Of a stretch of 64,000 nt of DNA, positions 7,518 to 17,532 are shown one piece after another. Source of the stretch: Lachnospiraceae bacterium (lineage in GTDB: Bacteria > Bacillota > Clostridia > Lachnospirales > Lachnospiraceae); contig CABIZF010000015.1 of NCBI GenBank assembly GCA_902363135.1, forward strand, positions 10,172-74,171. The letters run 5' to 3'. Below the pieces are notes generated by a model. That model was not told where the DNA came from. It worked only from the letters and a program-made list of their open reading frames with translations, and ran no database searches. Each line of letters opens with the position of its first letter. Positions within the stretch are counted from its first letter, which is position 1. The position numbers and the translations under genes were made by a program.

Positions 7518-9665
7518 CTATCTCCCTACTTTTACAGACTCTTTAAGCGCTTCGATTGCTGCCTGATCCATGTCTGCAGAAGTATTTACCACGATGTCTC
7601 CATCAATGATAGACTGTTCCAGCTCATCCAGCTTCGTGCGGATATTCTCCGGAAGCATCTTCTCATAATGTGCATCCTTTACGAGTGCCACGCCACCTTC
7701 CTTGAAACCATAAGTCTCTTCGGTACCATATTTCAGCTCACCGAGCATATCCTTCTGGATTGCCAGATACAGGGACTGTCCGACGTTCTTCAGAGCAGAG
7801 GTCGGAATATAGTCTGCATAGTCCGGAAGCAGAGCTGCCTGATCAGAATCTACGCCAAATGCATACTTTCCTTCATCCTTTGCCGCCTCGATCTGTCCAA
7901 GTCCTGCATTTCCAGCAACATTAAATCCGACGTCAGCACCGCTCTGGTACTGTGAAAGTGCGATATCCTTACCCTTTGTAGAATCCACGAAATCTCCTAC
8001 AAATCCGACTGCCACTTCGATATCCGGATCGATGTCTGCCGCACCCTGAATATAGCCTACCAGGAAATCATTGATAACAGAATTGTCCATTCCGCCAAGG
8101 AATCCGATGATATGATTATCCGGGTCGATTCCTTCGATAGAATCATCGGTCGTCATCATCGCTGCTGCCGCACCTACCAGATAAGATACCTCATTCTGTT
8201 TGTACATGACATTGTATACATTCTCCGGATTTCCGTTGCCCTCGAAGTCAAATTCTTCGTCGAAGAAGATAAACTTCTGATCCGGATACTCCTCTGCAGC
8301 ACGTGCCAGTGCATCTGCCATCTGCCACGTACCCATAATGATGACATCATAAGCGCCGGTGTCACAGTAATCGAGCAAGGTCGGCTCCCACTTAGCCTCA
8401 TCCGCTGCAGTTCCGCCCATCTGCTCTACCTTAAAGTCAAATACGTCCTCGCCCAGCTCGTCACGCAGACGCTCCAGTCCTTCATTCGCAGAATCATAGA
8501 AAGACTTGTCTCCAAGATTTCCATTCAGAAGAAGGGCTGCCTTATAGTGTGTTCCCTCCGGAGCCTCGAAAGCCTCGGACTCGGTCTGTACTTCTACCGG
8601 CTCTGTTGCCTTTTCCGTTGCTTCTTCCGTCTCCTCCTCGGTACCGGCCTCTGTAGCAGCTTCCGTCACTTTTTCTGTTTCGGTTTCTGCCTCAGTTGCT
8701 TTCTCCGTCTTGGCTTCTGTAGCAGCTTCCGTTTCTGCCTCAGTCGCTTTTTCGATTCCCTTTTCCGTTACCTTTTCTGTCTCGGTCTCTGTCTCTACCT
8801 CGGTTTCGCTCTCAGACTCTGCCTCGGTTGCCTTCTCCTTCTCCGTCTCGACTTCGCTCTCTGTCTCAGTCTCTGTCTCTATTTCGGTCTCCGTCTCAGT
8901 CTCTGCCTCGGTTGCCTTCTCCGTCTCAGACTCTGCCTCGGTTACTTTCTCCGTCTCTGTCTCAGACTCTGCTTCGGTTGCCTTCTCCGTCTCCGTCTCA
9001 ACTTCGCTCTCTGTCTCGGTCTCTGTCTCTACCTCGGTCTCCGTCTCGGACTCTGCCTCGGTTGCCTTCTCCGTCTCGCTCTCGCTCTCGGACTCTGCCT
9101 CGGTTGCTTTCTCCGTCTCGGTCTCTGTCTCTACCTCGGTCTCGCTCTCGGACTCTGCCTCGGTTGCCTTCTCCGTCTCGCTCTCGGACTCTGCCTCGGT
9201 TGCCTTCTCCGTCTCGGTCTCGACTTCGCTTTCTGTCTCAGTCTCTGTCTCTACCTCGGTCTCGCTCTCGGACTCTGCCTCGGTTGCCTTCTCCGTTGCT
9301 TTCTCGGTTGCAGCTTCCGTCTCTGCCTCGGTCGCTTTCTCCGTCACTGCTTCTGTCTTGGCTTCCGTCTCTGTCTCTGTCGTTGCTTCCGTCTTGGCTT
9401 CCGTTACCTTCTCCGTTGCAGCTTCCGTCTTGGCCTCTGTCGTTGCTTCCGTCTTGGCTTCCGTTACCTTCTCCGTTGCAGCTTCCGTCTTGGCCTCTGT
9501 CGCTGCTTCCGTCTTGGCTTCCGTTACCTTCTCCGTTGCAGCTTCCGTCTTGGCTTCTGTCGCTGCTTCCGTCTTCGGCGCCTCCGTTTCTTTCTGGCTG
9601 GATCCACATCCGGTCATAGAGATCGTCAAAGCGGCAGCAAGCACAAACATCGTTGCTTTTTTCAT
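7518..9665 (-). CDS. BMP family nucleoside-binding lipoprotein with giant Thr/Glu-rich linker
   Basis: 715 residues, about twice the usual BMP/Med lipoprotein. Residues 1-20 are a lipoprotein signal (hydrophobic core, lipobox MTGC with Cys20). From about 25 to 365 the protein is a low-complexity chain of Thr, Glu, Ala, Ser and Val (TEAKTEAATEK-like units, then SESETEVETETE-like units). The folded BMP domain (about 370-715) starts with YKAALLLNGNLGDKSFYDSA and shows GFLGGMDNSVINDFLVGYIQ, the region that closes over the purine nucleoside in family structures. It is the substrate receptor of the importer encoded next to it. The linker would hold the receptor far from the membrane anchor or let it span the wall. 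Confidence 0.9.
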   Translation of the reverse strand: MKKATMFVLAAALTISMTGCGSSQKETEAPKTEAATEAKTEAATEKVTEAKTEAATEAKTEAATEKVTEAKTEATTEAKTEAATEKVTEAKTEATTETETEAKTEAVTEKATEAETEAATEKATEKATEAESESETEVETETETESEVETETEKATEAESESETEKATEAESESETEVETETETEKATEAESESESETEKATEAESETETEVETETETESEVETETEKATEAESETETEKVTEAESETEKATEAETETETEIETETETESEVETEKEKATEAESESETEVETETETEKVTEKGIEKATEAETEAATEAKTEKATEAETETEKVTEAATEAGTEEETEEATEKATEPVEVQTESEAFEAPEGTHYKAALLLNGNLGDKSFYDSANEGLERLRDELGEDVFDFKVEQMGGTAADEAKWEPTLLDYCDTGAYDVIIMGTWQMADALARAAEEYPDQKFIFFDEEFDFEGNGNPENVYNVMYKQNEVSYLVGAAAAMMTTDDSIEGIDPDNHIIGFLGGMDNSVINDFLVGYIQGAADIDPDIEVAVGFVGDFVDSTKGKDIALSQYQSGADVGFNVAGNAGLGQIEAAKDEGKYAFGVDSDQAALLPDYADYIPTSALKNVGQSLYLAIQKDMLGELKYGTEETYGFKEGGVALVKDAHYEKMLPENIRTKLDELEQSIIDGDIVVNTSADMDQAAIEALKESVKVGR
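8600..9590 (-). repeat. Intragenic Thr/Glu-coding low-complexity repeat
   Basis: About 1 kb of short in-frame repeats inside the BMP lipoprotein gene. The part near the signal peptide repeats longer blocks (about 60 bp, TEAKTEAATEKVTEAKTEA type); the distal part is built of hexamers encoding Ser-Glu or Thr-Glu. The other strand is also free of stops and reads as Ser/Val-rich frames, which are artefacts. Such arrays change length easily. Confidence 0.85.
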
Positions 9666-9776
9666 TCTGCATTTCTCCTCTCACTGACTCTATAATAGAA
9701 GTATCTGGAATGATACCCATTCCCACGCAACAAATCGCCAGATAAATCCATCTGTCCATGCGACTTTTATTACATC

Positions 9777-9805
9777 ATCATAGCACACTCATATGGAAAT
9801 TCCAA
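9777..9805 (-). promoter_or_regulatory. Sigma-A-type promoter of the BMP operon
   Basis: On the minus strand TTGGAA, 17 bp, TATGAT, placed about 110 bp before the lipoprotein start codon. The leader shows no purine riboswitch core that I can recognise. Confidence 0.6.
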
Positions 9806-9880
9806 TATAAAAAAGCAAAAAGAACAGATTTTTTTATAAACAGACTGGTTTTTTGTGTATTTTGCTGTTTCCATGCATTT

Positions 9881-9907
9881 CATGATGTTGGGGTCAAAAG
9901 GTATTTT
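9881..9907. repeat. C-family fragment at the 3' end of the kinase gene
   Basis: The sequence CATGATGTTGGGGTCAAAAG plus GTATTTTA also occurs at 44666-44690 next to repeat C2. Its last bases overlap the TAA stop codon (9906-9908) of the response-regulator half of the kinase. Confidence 0.55.
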
Positions 9908-11237
9908 ACAGCCAGCTTTCCAAAACCTCATTCAGCTTATTCATATCCAGCGGTTTTGCGATGTGTCCATTCATACCTGTATTTTTGGCCAGCTGTACAT
10001 CTTCTGCAAAAGCATTGGCAGTCATAGCAACAATCGGCAGTTTTCCCTTTCCGCCCGGAAGGCTCCTGATTGCTGCGGTTGCCTCATATCCATTCATGAC
10101 AGGCATTTGGATGTCCATAAAAATAAGGTCATACAGGCCTTCCGGAGAAGCTTCCACTTTTTCAACTGCAATTTTTCCATTTTCTGCTGTTTCCACTTCT
10201 GCCCCTGTCATCTGCAAAATTTCAACACCAATTTCTCTGTTTAATTCATTGTCCTCGACCAGCAGAATTCTTTTTCCCGTGTAATCTGCCTCTGTCAGCT
10301 TCTCCAGATAATTCCTTACTGTTTTTTCTTTTTTGTCTGAAGTAAACTGTCGCAGTGTAGCCTTCAGTCGGGAACGGAACAGCGGTTTTGCAATAAAAGC
10401 ATCTATGCCTGCAGCCTTTGCTTCTTCTTCGATCTCGCTGAATTCATAAGATGTCAGTACAATGATAGTAATGTCTTTGCCTATCCGTTTCCGGATCTGT
10501 CTGGCAGTCTCTATGCCATCCATCTCTGGCATCTTCCAGTCCAAAATAACAGCAAAGTAATCATTTCTCAACTCATGACGTTCATAACAACGCTCAACAG
10601 CTTCCTTGCCAGAGAGAACCCATTCACCGGCAATACCGATTTCTTTCAGTGTGGTAACCGTACTTTCACAGCATGTCCGGTCATCATCCACAACCAGAAC
10701 CGGCAGATTCATCAGATTTCTATCCTGTTCCTTCTCTTTTTCCTGAAGTTCCAGATAAATCGTTACCGTGATTCTGGTTCCCTTGTGCAAGGTACTGTCC
10801 ACTTTAATATTACCATTCATCAGGTTCACAATATTTCTGCTGATTGCCATCCCCAGACCAGTTCCCTGAACCCTGGTTGTCCGGTGGTCATCCGCACGGC
10901 TGAAAGGATCAAACATGATTTTCTGGAATTCCGGTGACATGCCGATCCCATTATCCTCAATTGTAAATTCATAGCATCCAAGCTCTGAAAATCCATTAGG
11001 TTTTTCTTCTATGGAAAAAGTAATATTTCCGCCATCCGGTGTATACTTGATCGCATTACTCATCAGATTCACAAATACCTGCTGAATCCTCAAGCTGTCA
11101 CCACAGACAGCCTCATGTTCAATATGATTGATGTGTATATCAAAATTATGTTTATGTTCATCAAGCACCGGTTTCGTAAGCGTAATAAGATTCTCCACCA
11201 GCTCTGACAGATTGAAATCCTCCTGTGCCAGCGTCAT
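9906..11237 (-). CDS. Hybrid histidine kinase, C-terminal half (HATPase-REC-REC)
   Basis: 443 residues in the same frame as the gene at 11247-13112. Residues about 1-165 are a HATPase_c domain with N box (NLMSNAIKYTPDGG), G1 (EDNGIGM) and G2 (GTGLGMAIS). Two receiver domains follow (about 175-300 and 318-440), with phospho-acceptor Asp in ILDWKMP and FMDIQMP. The dimerisation/phospho-His part lies in the upstream gene. A TAA replaces what is normally a Glu codon (ARI-stop-SGKM; the family reads ARIESGK). An ATG four codons after the stop, with GGA three bases before it, might allow reinitiation. Either a pseudogene half or a separately made catalytic/receiver protein. Confidence 0.8.
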   Translation of the reverse strand: MTLAQEDFNLSELVENLITLTKPVLDEHKHNFDIHINHIEHEAVCGDSLRIQQVFVNLMSNAIKYTPDGGNITFSIEEKPNGFSELGCYEFTIEDNGIGMSPEFQKIMFDPFSRADDHRTTRVQGTGLGMAISRNIVNLMNGNIKVDSTLHKGTRITVTIYLELQEKEKEQDRNLMNLPVLVVDDDRTCCESTVTTLKEIGIAGEWVLSGKEAVERCYERHELRNDYFAVILDWKMPEMDGIETARQIRKRIGKDITIIVLTSYEFSEIEEEAKAAGIDAFIAKPLFRSRLKATLRQFTSDKKEKTVRNYLEKLTEADYTGKRILLVEDNELNREIGVEILQMTGAEVETAENGKIAVEKVEASPEGLYDLIFMDIQMPVMNGYEATAAIRSLPGGKGKLPIVAMTANAFAEDVQLAKNTGMNGHIAKPLDMNKLNEVLESWL

Positions 11238-11246
11238 TTTTCCACT

Positions 11247-13112
11247 TTAAATACGCGCCATATCCAACACTTCATTGATCAGCCCCAGAAGATGGCGGCT
11301 TGACTCCGTGATCTTGCCAAGACATTCAATGACTCTGTCCTGGCTCTCAATATTTGCCCCTGCAATTGCCGTCAGACCGACAATGGCATTCATCGGAGTC
11401 CGAATATCATGGGACATATTGGAAAGGAATTCTGTTTTCGCACGGTTTGCATTTTCTGCAGACCGGTAAGCTTCTTTCAGTGCCTGACGGGATTCAATCT
11501 CTGCTTTTTTCTCCTGTGTCACGTCCATGGATGCCAGCAATACTTTTACCAGTTTCCCATTCTTCCATTCCAGAGGAATGTAAGAAGCAATTTTATAAGT
11601 CTTTTCATCCAGGCTGCAATACTCAAACTTATAAATATCATTTTCACTTTTCAGATTCTTACGAATATTTTCCGGTGCTATCAGAATATCGATAGCTTCC
11701 AGTGGTTCCAGAGTCTTATACTTTTCAAGAACCTGCATCTGAAAATCATGGTAAAAGCCCAGAGGTTTATATATCATCTGCCCATTCAGGTTGTAGAATT
11801 CATATCTATCATTTTCAAGATCACAAACAACAAAACGGTCAACCAGATGCACAATGCTCTGAATCAGTTGCTCCATGGAAGCATTGTCCGCTGCCATCTG
11901 CAGATGTCGTGCGCTCTCTACCTTTGCCTCCGTGATGTCCCTTAAAAAAATCATGGCATATTCCGAATCCTCTATCTCGCCGCGTATGATTACATTACGG
12001 ACCCATCGTTCCTCTCCATTCAAGGTGATGCGGCATTCCAAAGCCAATTCGGTTTCCAGGCCTTTCAGCTTTTCCGCAATATAACCACGGTCATAAAAAG
12101 AGGCTACCGCCTTCTTATCGGTTTCCACAACATAGGAATCCACAAAATGCCGAACCAGTTCATCCCACGTATGGCTCTGTTCAAAGACTGTCATCAGGGA
12201 CGGTTCAACCTTAAAGGTATCAAAAGTATTCGCTTCCAGATTTACATAATACTCGCACAAATCTGCTTTCGTAAAAGCCCGGTGGAAAGCAGCAGATTTT
12301 TGTGCCTGCATGATTTCTTTTTTCTCCCCATCAATGTTAATAAAAATCCCGGCAATCCTGCTGGCAGAACCATCCAGCCGACGTACCACTTCTGCTGATG
12401 TCCGAAACCACTGGTACTGATTATCCTTCATTCTCAGACGATACTCTACGCAATATTTTATCTGGTTCGTCTTATCCTTGATTGCCGCCTGAAGCTGCAC
12501 CATTACTCTTTCTTTATCCTGTGGATGCAGAAGATCTGACCAGGATTCCAGTTTATTCGGAAAGTCCAGAGTGTCATGAAAGCCAAGCATTTTTCGGAAT
12601 TCATGACTCCAGTTTGCATTCACAATCTCACTGTTTTCGTCACAGTCAAAATACCAAAAGCCGGAATAAATAGCCTCATTGAGCAGTGCCAGATTTACAT
12701 GATCCCAGTTGACCTGTACGGACATAACCCAGATCTGTCTGCCAGCCTCATCTGTCGCATCCTCTTTACAAAGCCGTACATTATTCACTGTACCGTCTGC
12801 TGTAAGGATCTGTGCTTCCCCTGTTCCGTGAAGCTGCAAAAAACGGTCTCGCTCCAGTATATCTTCCTCGTCATAAAAGAAGTTTCTCAATGAGCCTTTT
12901 GTCTGTTCCATGAAAGTATCGAATGTATATCCTGTACTATGCAACAGCAGATTATTCACAGACAAAATAGACAGGTTTTGGTCATAAGATCCTGTCATTA
13001 TACCTACCCCTCCATTATTTTCCAATGTTTTCTGTACGGCCTGTGACATGGCCTGTGTCTGCGCCGTTACAGTCTCACCTAAGGAATATATTTTGTCTTC
13101 ATAATTTTTCAT
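11247..13112 (-). CDS. Hybrid histidine kinase, N-terminal half (multi-PAS plus DHp)
   Basis: 621 residues without a signal peptide or membrane segments, so a cytoplasmic sensor. PAS-like domains occupy roughly 45-150, 150-275 (ending in a PAC-type FRTSAEVVRRLDGS...IAGIFINID) and 285-395, with a further sensory segment at about 415-520. A DHp domain follows with the phosphorylatable His in NMSHDIRTPMNAIVG (about residue 570). The protein stops at TAA (11247-11249) just after LGLINEVLDMARI, the end of DHp helix 2, and so lacks the ATP-binding domain, which continues in frame in the next gene. A single base change (GAA to TAA) explains the split. No partner response regulator or promoter is evident nearby. 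Confidence 0.82.
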   Translation of the reverse strand: MKNYEDKIYSLGETVTAQTQAMSQAVQKTLENNGGVGIMTGSYDQNLSILSVNNLLLHSTGYTFDTFMEQTKGSLRNFFYDEEDILERDRFLQLHGTGEAQILTADGTVNNVRLCKEDATDEAGRQIWVMSVQVNWDHVNLALLNEAIYSGFWYFDCDENSEIVNANWSHEFRKMLGFHDTLDFPNKLESWSDLLHPQDKERVMVQLQAAIKDKTNQIKYCVEYRLRMKDNQYQWFRTSAEVVRRLDGSASRIAGIFINIDGEKKEIMQAQKSAAFHRAFTKADLCEYYVNLEANTFDTFKVEPSLMTVFEQSHTWDELVRHFVDSYVVETDKKAVASFYDRGYIAEKLKGLETELALECRITLNGEERWVRNVIIRGEIEDSEYAMIFLRDITEAKVESARHLQMAADNASMEQLIQSIVHLVDRFVVCDLENDRYEFYNLNGQMIYKPLGFYHDFQMQVLEKYKTLEPLEAIDILIAPENIRKNLKSENDIYKFEYCSLDEKTYKIASYIPLEWKNGKLVKVLLASMDVTQEKKAEIESRQALKEAYRSAENANRAKTEFLSNMSHDIRTPMNAIVGLTAIAGANIESQDRVIECLGKITESSRHLLGLINEVLDMARI

Positions 13113-13262
13113 TTTATAAAAATCCTCTCTCCGTCTTATGCCTTCTTCATCTTGCTTTTATCTGTATACAGAAAACCTGTCCCTGCTAATTTTGTTACCC
13201 ATTTTTGCATACAAAAAGGACACCTGTCAAAAATAATGCCGTGTCCCTGCTACATCTTTGTC

Positions 13263-13418
13263 AAGCGGATATCGCAATTCGCTTCGCTACTTGCTCATGA
13301 ACGCAGTCGCTTCGCGATCTGCCAGTGGGAACTTTCAACCTCCACTGACAGAAACATCCCCCTCACTCGACGTTTAGTACTCCGCGCACTTGAAGCGGGG
13401 GAATGCTTATCTGCAGTC
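13263..13418 (+). repeat. A-family structured repeat, copy 1
   Basis: About 156 bp beginning AAGCGGATATCGCAATTCGC and ending GGGGGAATGCTTATCTGC. The hairpins are partly decayed compared with A2 (for example CCAGTGGGAA...CCTCCACTGA). It is followed two bases later by copy B1 in the same orientation. Confidence 0.75.
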
Positions 13419-13420
13419 AA

Positions 13421-13579
13421 CCGGATATTCGCAATCCGCTTTGCTACTTGCTCATAACCGAATAGCTGCTTCGCAGCTTATCAGGAGTGGCTTGTACCAC
13501 TCCTGATCCAAGCAAGTCCCAACCCACTGCTTATTGCTTTGCGCAATTTGAAGCAGGGGACTTGCTTGATTCGGTTAAA
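13421..13579 (+). repeat. B-family structured repeat, copy 1
   Basis: About 159 bp with the same architecture as the A repeats but different stems: AGCTGC-TTC-GCAGCT, then an 11-bp perfect stem ATCAGGAGTGG/CCACTCCTGAT (13480-13507), then a terminal pair CAAGCAAGTCC ... GGACTTGCTTG. It ends in GATTCGGTTAAAA. Confidence 0.75.
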
Positions 13580-13677
13580 AAAATAAAATACCATGAAGTT
13601 CCCCGCATGTCAATAATGTCACAGGGCAACTTCTTTTATCCTTTTTACGGGCAAAAATTTTATTGCTCGAAAACACG

Positions 13678-13726
13678 AAAAAAGACCCTCAGAACCTCAG
13701 ATTTACTCCAAAGTTCTAAGAGTCTC
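13678..13726 (-). terminator. Intrinsic terminator after leuD
   Basis: On the minus strand AGACTCTTAGAACTT pairs, with several G-T wobbles, with AGGTTCTGAGGGTCT and is followed by six T. It lies about 30 bp after the leuD stop codon and ends the ilv-leu operon. Confidence 0.75.
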
Positions 13727-13754
13727 TCTTTTAGCCGTGATTGTCGGATTTATA

Positions 13755-14240
13755 TTACTTTTCGTTAATATAATTGATCAGTCCGCCAGCCTGTATCAGC
13801 TTCTGCATAAACTCAGGGAATGCCTGACCCTGGAAGCTGGTGTCTTTTGTGCGGTTGTAGATCATACCACTGTCGAAATCAATCTCTACCTCATCGCCAG
13901 CTTCGATTCCCTTGGATGCTTCCGGGCATTCGATGATTGGCAGTCCGATATTGATTGCATTGCGGTAGAAAATGCGGGCAAAGGTCTCTGCGATGACGCA
14001 GCTGACTCCAGCAGCCTTGATCGCAATCGGAGCATGCTCACGGGATGAGCCGCAGCCAAAGTTCTTCTCTGCCACAATGATGTCGCCCTTATGTACCCGA
14101 TGGATAAAATCCGGATCAATATCTTCCATACAGTGCATCGCCAGCTCTGCCGGATCTGAGGAATTCAGATAACGTGCCGGAATGATTACATCGGTATCTA
14201 CATTATCACCATATTTAAATACGGTTCCTGATGCCTTCAT
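13755..14240 (-). CDS. leuD: 3-isopropylmalate dehydratase small subunit
   Basis: 161 residues, the short archaeal/clostridial-type LeuD. Characteristic segments are [18 protein letters not shown] (about residues 9-26) and [14 protein letters not shown] (about 60-73), the swivelling-domain loop that contacts substrate in isopropylmalate isomerase. With LeuC it isomerises 2-isopropylmalate to 3-isopropylmalate in leucine synthesis. Start at ATG 14240 behind AGGAGG. It lies 68 bp after leuC and is the last gene of the branched-chain amino acid operon. Confidence 0.95.
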   Translation of the reverse strand: MKASGTVFKYGDNVDTDVIIPARYLNSSDPAELAMHCMEDIDPDFIHRVHKGDIIVAEKNFGCGSSREHAPIAIKAAGVSCVIAETFARIFYRNAINIGLPIIECPEASKGIEAGDEVEIDFDSGMIYNRTKDTSFQGQAFPEFMQKLIQAGGLINYINEK

Positions 14241-14308
14241 ATTCTTTCCTCCTGTTTTATCCTACACTCATTACAGATGCAGGATTCGCTTTCTTATTGC
14301 GCACTTGG

Positions 14309-15577
14309 TCAGAGCCCCAGCGCCTCCGGCGCAGAGATCTCTCCGGTCACTGCAGATGCTGCCGCAACTGCCGGGCTTGCCAGATATACCTCTGATCCAA
14401 CGTGTCCCATACGACCGACAAAATTTCGGTTTGTCGTGGAAATGCAGCGCTCCTTGTCTGCCAGAATACCCATATATCCGCCAAGACATGGTCCGCAGGT
14501 CGGTGTGCTCACAACAGCGCCTGCCTCGATAAAGATTTTCAGAAGTCCCTCCTCCATTGCCTGAAGGTAGATTGCCTGCGTTGCCGGAATCACGATGCAG
14601 CGGATACCCTTCTTTACCTTGCGGCCCTTCAGGATCGATGCTGCCACACGCAGGTCATCAATACGGCCATTTGTGCAGGAACCGATCACAGCCTGGTCAA
14701 TCGTGACCGGTTCAGTGATCTCATCGATCGTCTTCGTATTCTCCGGAAGATGCGGGAATGCGATCGTAGGGCGAAGCGTGCTCAGATCAATCGTGTATTC
14801 CTCATCATAAACTGCATCCTCGTCTGCCTCGAAAATCTTATACTCTCTCTTGGAATGCTCCTTCATATAAGCAATCGCTTTTTCGTCTACCGGGAAAATG
14901 CCGTTCTTGCCGCCTGCCTCGATCGCCATATTCGCGATCGTAAAACGGTCATCCATCGAAAGATTTGACACGCCCTCGCCGACAAATTCCATAGACTTAT
15001 ATAAGGCTCCGTCTACGCCGATCATACCGATAATGTGCAGGATCACATCCTTACCGCTCACCCACTTAGAAGGCTTGCCGATCAGGTTAAACCGGATCGC
15101 GGACGGTACCTTGAACCATGCCTTACCGGTCGCCATGCCGGCTGCCATATCCGTACTGCCGACTCCGGTGGAAAATGCGCCAAGCGCTCCGTAAGTACAG
15201 GTGTGGGAATCTGCGCCGATGATGACATCTCCTGCCACCGTCAGTCCTTTTTCCGGAAGCAGTGCATGCTCAATTCCCATCTCTCCGACATCAAAATAAT
15301 TGGTAATCTCATGGCGACATGCAAACTCGCGGACACATTTGCAGTGCTCCGCAGACTTGATATCCTTATTCGGAATAAAGTGATCCATTACCAGTGCGAT
15401 CTTATCCTTATCAAATACAGAATCATCCTTCAGCTTCTCAATCTCGTGGATTGCCACCGGTGATGTGATATCATTTCCCAGCACCAGATCCAGATTCGCC
15501 TCAATGAGCTGACCAGCTTCTACATGATCCAGGCCAGCAGCTGCTGCCAGAATCTTCTGCGTCATTGTCATTCCCAT
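14309..15577 (-). CDS. leuC: 3-isopropylmalate dehydratase large subunit
   Basis: 422 residues, the aconitase-superfamily catalytic subunit of isopropylmalate isomerase. The three [4Fe-4S] cluster cysteines are visible: one in IGSCTNGR (about residue 300) and two in PTCGPCLGG (about 360-363). [20 protein letters not shown] is the conserved active-site segment. The length fits the LeuC/HacA 420-residue subfamily. Start ATG 15577 behind AGAGGAGG. A terminator-like hairpin sits just upstream, between ilvC and leuC. Confidence 0.96.
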   Translation of the reverse strand: MGMTMTQKILAAAAGLDHVEAGQLIEANLDLVLGNDITSPVAIHEIEKLKDDSVFDKDKIALVMDHFIPNKDIKSAEHCKCVREFACRHEITNYFDVGEMGIEHALLPEKGLTVAGDVIIGADSHTCTYGALGAFSTGVGSTDMAAGMATGKAWFKVPSAIRFNLIGKPSKWVSGKDVILHIIGMIGVDGALYKSMEFVGEGVSNLSMDDRFTIANMAIEAGGKNGIFPVDEKAIAYMKEHSKREYKIFEADEDAVYDEEYTIDLSTLRPTIAFPHLPENTKTIDEITEPVTIDQAVIGSCTNGRIDDLRVAASILKGRKVKKGIRCIVIPATQAIYLQAMEEGLLKIFIEAGAVVSTPTCGPCLGGYMGILADKERCISTTNRNFVGRMGHVGSEVYLASPAVAAASAVTGEISAPEALGL

Positions 15578-15594
15578 GAACGTATTTCCTCCTC

Positions 15595-15630
15595 TAAAAA
15601 AATCCCCGGAAATATTTCGTTCCCGGGGAT
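15595..15630 (-). terminator. Intercistronic terminator between ilvC and leuC
   Basis: On the minus strand ATCCCCGG and CCGGGGAT pair around a 13-nt loop and are followed by seven T; the leuC ribosome binding site begins directly after. It probably gives partial termination, so ilvC would be made in excess over leuCD unless read-through is regulated. Confidence 0.7.
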
Positions 15631-15649
15631 TATTGCATTTACGGGTATC

Positions 15650-16765
<1,116 letters not shown>

Positions 16766-16893
16766 TCACCGGTACAAAAACTCATTCGGTCGTAAGTTAC
16801 ACTGTTATGAATGCAGAAACAGCAATCTGTTTCTGCAGCCTGCCACCCAAGCGAATCTCTGTCCTGTGCAGCAAAGCTTTTGGCTTGCAGACA

Positions 16894-17391
16894 TCACAGA
16901 TAACGGATGTCATCTGCGCCTCTGGAAAGTCCGGTGATTCCCGTGCGGGCCAGCTCCAGAATCTCATATCCGTCCAGCAGCTTCAGGAATGCATCCAGCT
17001 TTGACTGCTGACCGGTCAGCTCTATGATGAGAGAATCCTTGCCGACATCAATAATATTTCCTCTGAAAATATTTGCAATCGTGATCACCGACTGGCGGTC
17101 ATGTGCATCCGCACGTACCTTTACCAGTACCAGCTCACGATTGACACTGTTCTCATCCTCGAGCACCTTAATATCAACGACATCAATCAGCTTTGCCAGC
17201 TGCTTTACGATCTGATCCAGAATCTGCTCATCGCCGCGTGCCACAACTGTCATGCGGGAGTAGCGCGGATCAGCGGTCTCACCTACTGTGAGGCTGTCAA
17301 TATTATAGCCGCGGCGGGAGAAAAGGCCTGCCACACGGCTCAGCACGCCGGAGGTATTGTCCACCAGCAATGATAACACTCTTCTATTCAT
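16894..17391 (-). CDS. ilvN: Acetolactate synthase small (regulatory) subunit
   Basis: 165 residues. An N-terminal ACT domain (about 4-75; VDNTSGVLSRVAGLFSRRGYNIDSL is the valine-binding motif) and a second ferredoxin-like domain to the C-terminus match the clostridial/Bacillus IlvH/IlvN length. It confers feedback inhibition on, and activates, the catalytic subunit IlvB. No ilvB gene is present in this window, so the catalytic subunit must be encoded elsewhere. Start ATG 17391; a perfect promoter lies about 40 bp upstream. It is the first gene of the operon ilvN-ilvC-leuC-leuD, with 224 bp of non-coding DNA before ilvC. Confidence 0.92.
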   Translation of the reverse strand: MNRRVLSLLVDNTSGVLSRVAGLFSRRGYNIDSLTVGETADPRYSRMTVVARGDEQILDQIVKQLAKLIDVVDIKVLEDENSVNRELVLVKVRADAHDRQSVITIANIFRGNIIDVGKDSLIIELTGQQSKLDAFLKLLDGYEILELARTGITGLSRGADDIRYL

Positions 17392-17429
17392 ATGTATATA
17401 CCTCTGTTCTCTGTGAAAACTTTCTTCCT

Positions 17430-17458
17430 ATTTTAGCAAGTCATCCACGCTTTGTCAA
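17430..17458 (-). promoter_or_regulatory. Sigma-A promoter of the ilvN-ilvC-leuC-leuD operon
   Basis: TTGACA, 17 bp, TAAAAT on the minus strand, about 39 bp before the ilvN start codon. The leader is too short to hold a T-box or leader-peptide attenuator, so control must act at this promoter, at the ilvC-leuC terminator, or on the enzyme. Confidence 0.8.
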
Positions 17459-17495
17459 TCCCCGCCGTTAAATTAACGTAATAAAGTGTAAAGGT

Positions 17496-17523
17496 AAAAA
17501 AAGGAGCGTCCATCAGACACTCC
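17496..17523 (-). terminator. Intrinsic terminator after the amidase gene
   Basis: GGAGTGTC-TGAT-GGACGCTCC followed by seven T on the minus strand, about 10 bp after the amidase stop codon. Confidence 0.85.
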
Positions 17524-17532
17524 TCTCCTTCA

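Larger units (their letters stand above)
13113..13677. other. Intergenic region filled by tandem A and B repeats
   Basis: No gene is visible. Positions 13263-13418 and 13421-13579 hold repeats A1 and B1 head to tail. After them 13601-13636 forms an imperfect hairpin (GAAGTTCCCC with GGGCAACTTC) followed by a T-rich stretch on the plus strand. Confidence 0.6.

Noticed and set aside
8710..9695. Long plus-strand open frames rich in Ser/Val or Leu/Cys opposite the BMP gene
   Set aside because: They are antisense products of the Thr/Glu-coding repeat, which happens to lack stops in every frame; there is no ribosome binding site and the composition is absurd.
9666..9770. Purine riboswitch in the leader of the nucleoside importer operon
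   Set aside because: The leader of about 100 nt lacks the conserved purine-aptamer core sequences as far as I can see.
11247..11249. Stop codon in the kinase as a recoding (selenocysteine or pyrrolysine) site
   Set aside because: The codon is TAA, which is not used for either amino acid, and the family has Glu at this place.
13263..13579. Tandem A and B repeats as a CRISPR array
   Set aside because: Units are about 157 bp, diverged, and not separated by regular spacers; no cas gene is in the window.
17392..17530. T-box leader upstream of ilvN
   Set aside because: The promoter lies only about 40 bp from the start codon; no specifier loop or T-box sequence fits in the leader.
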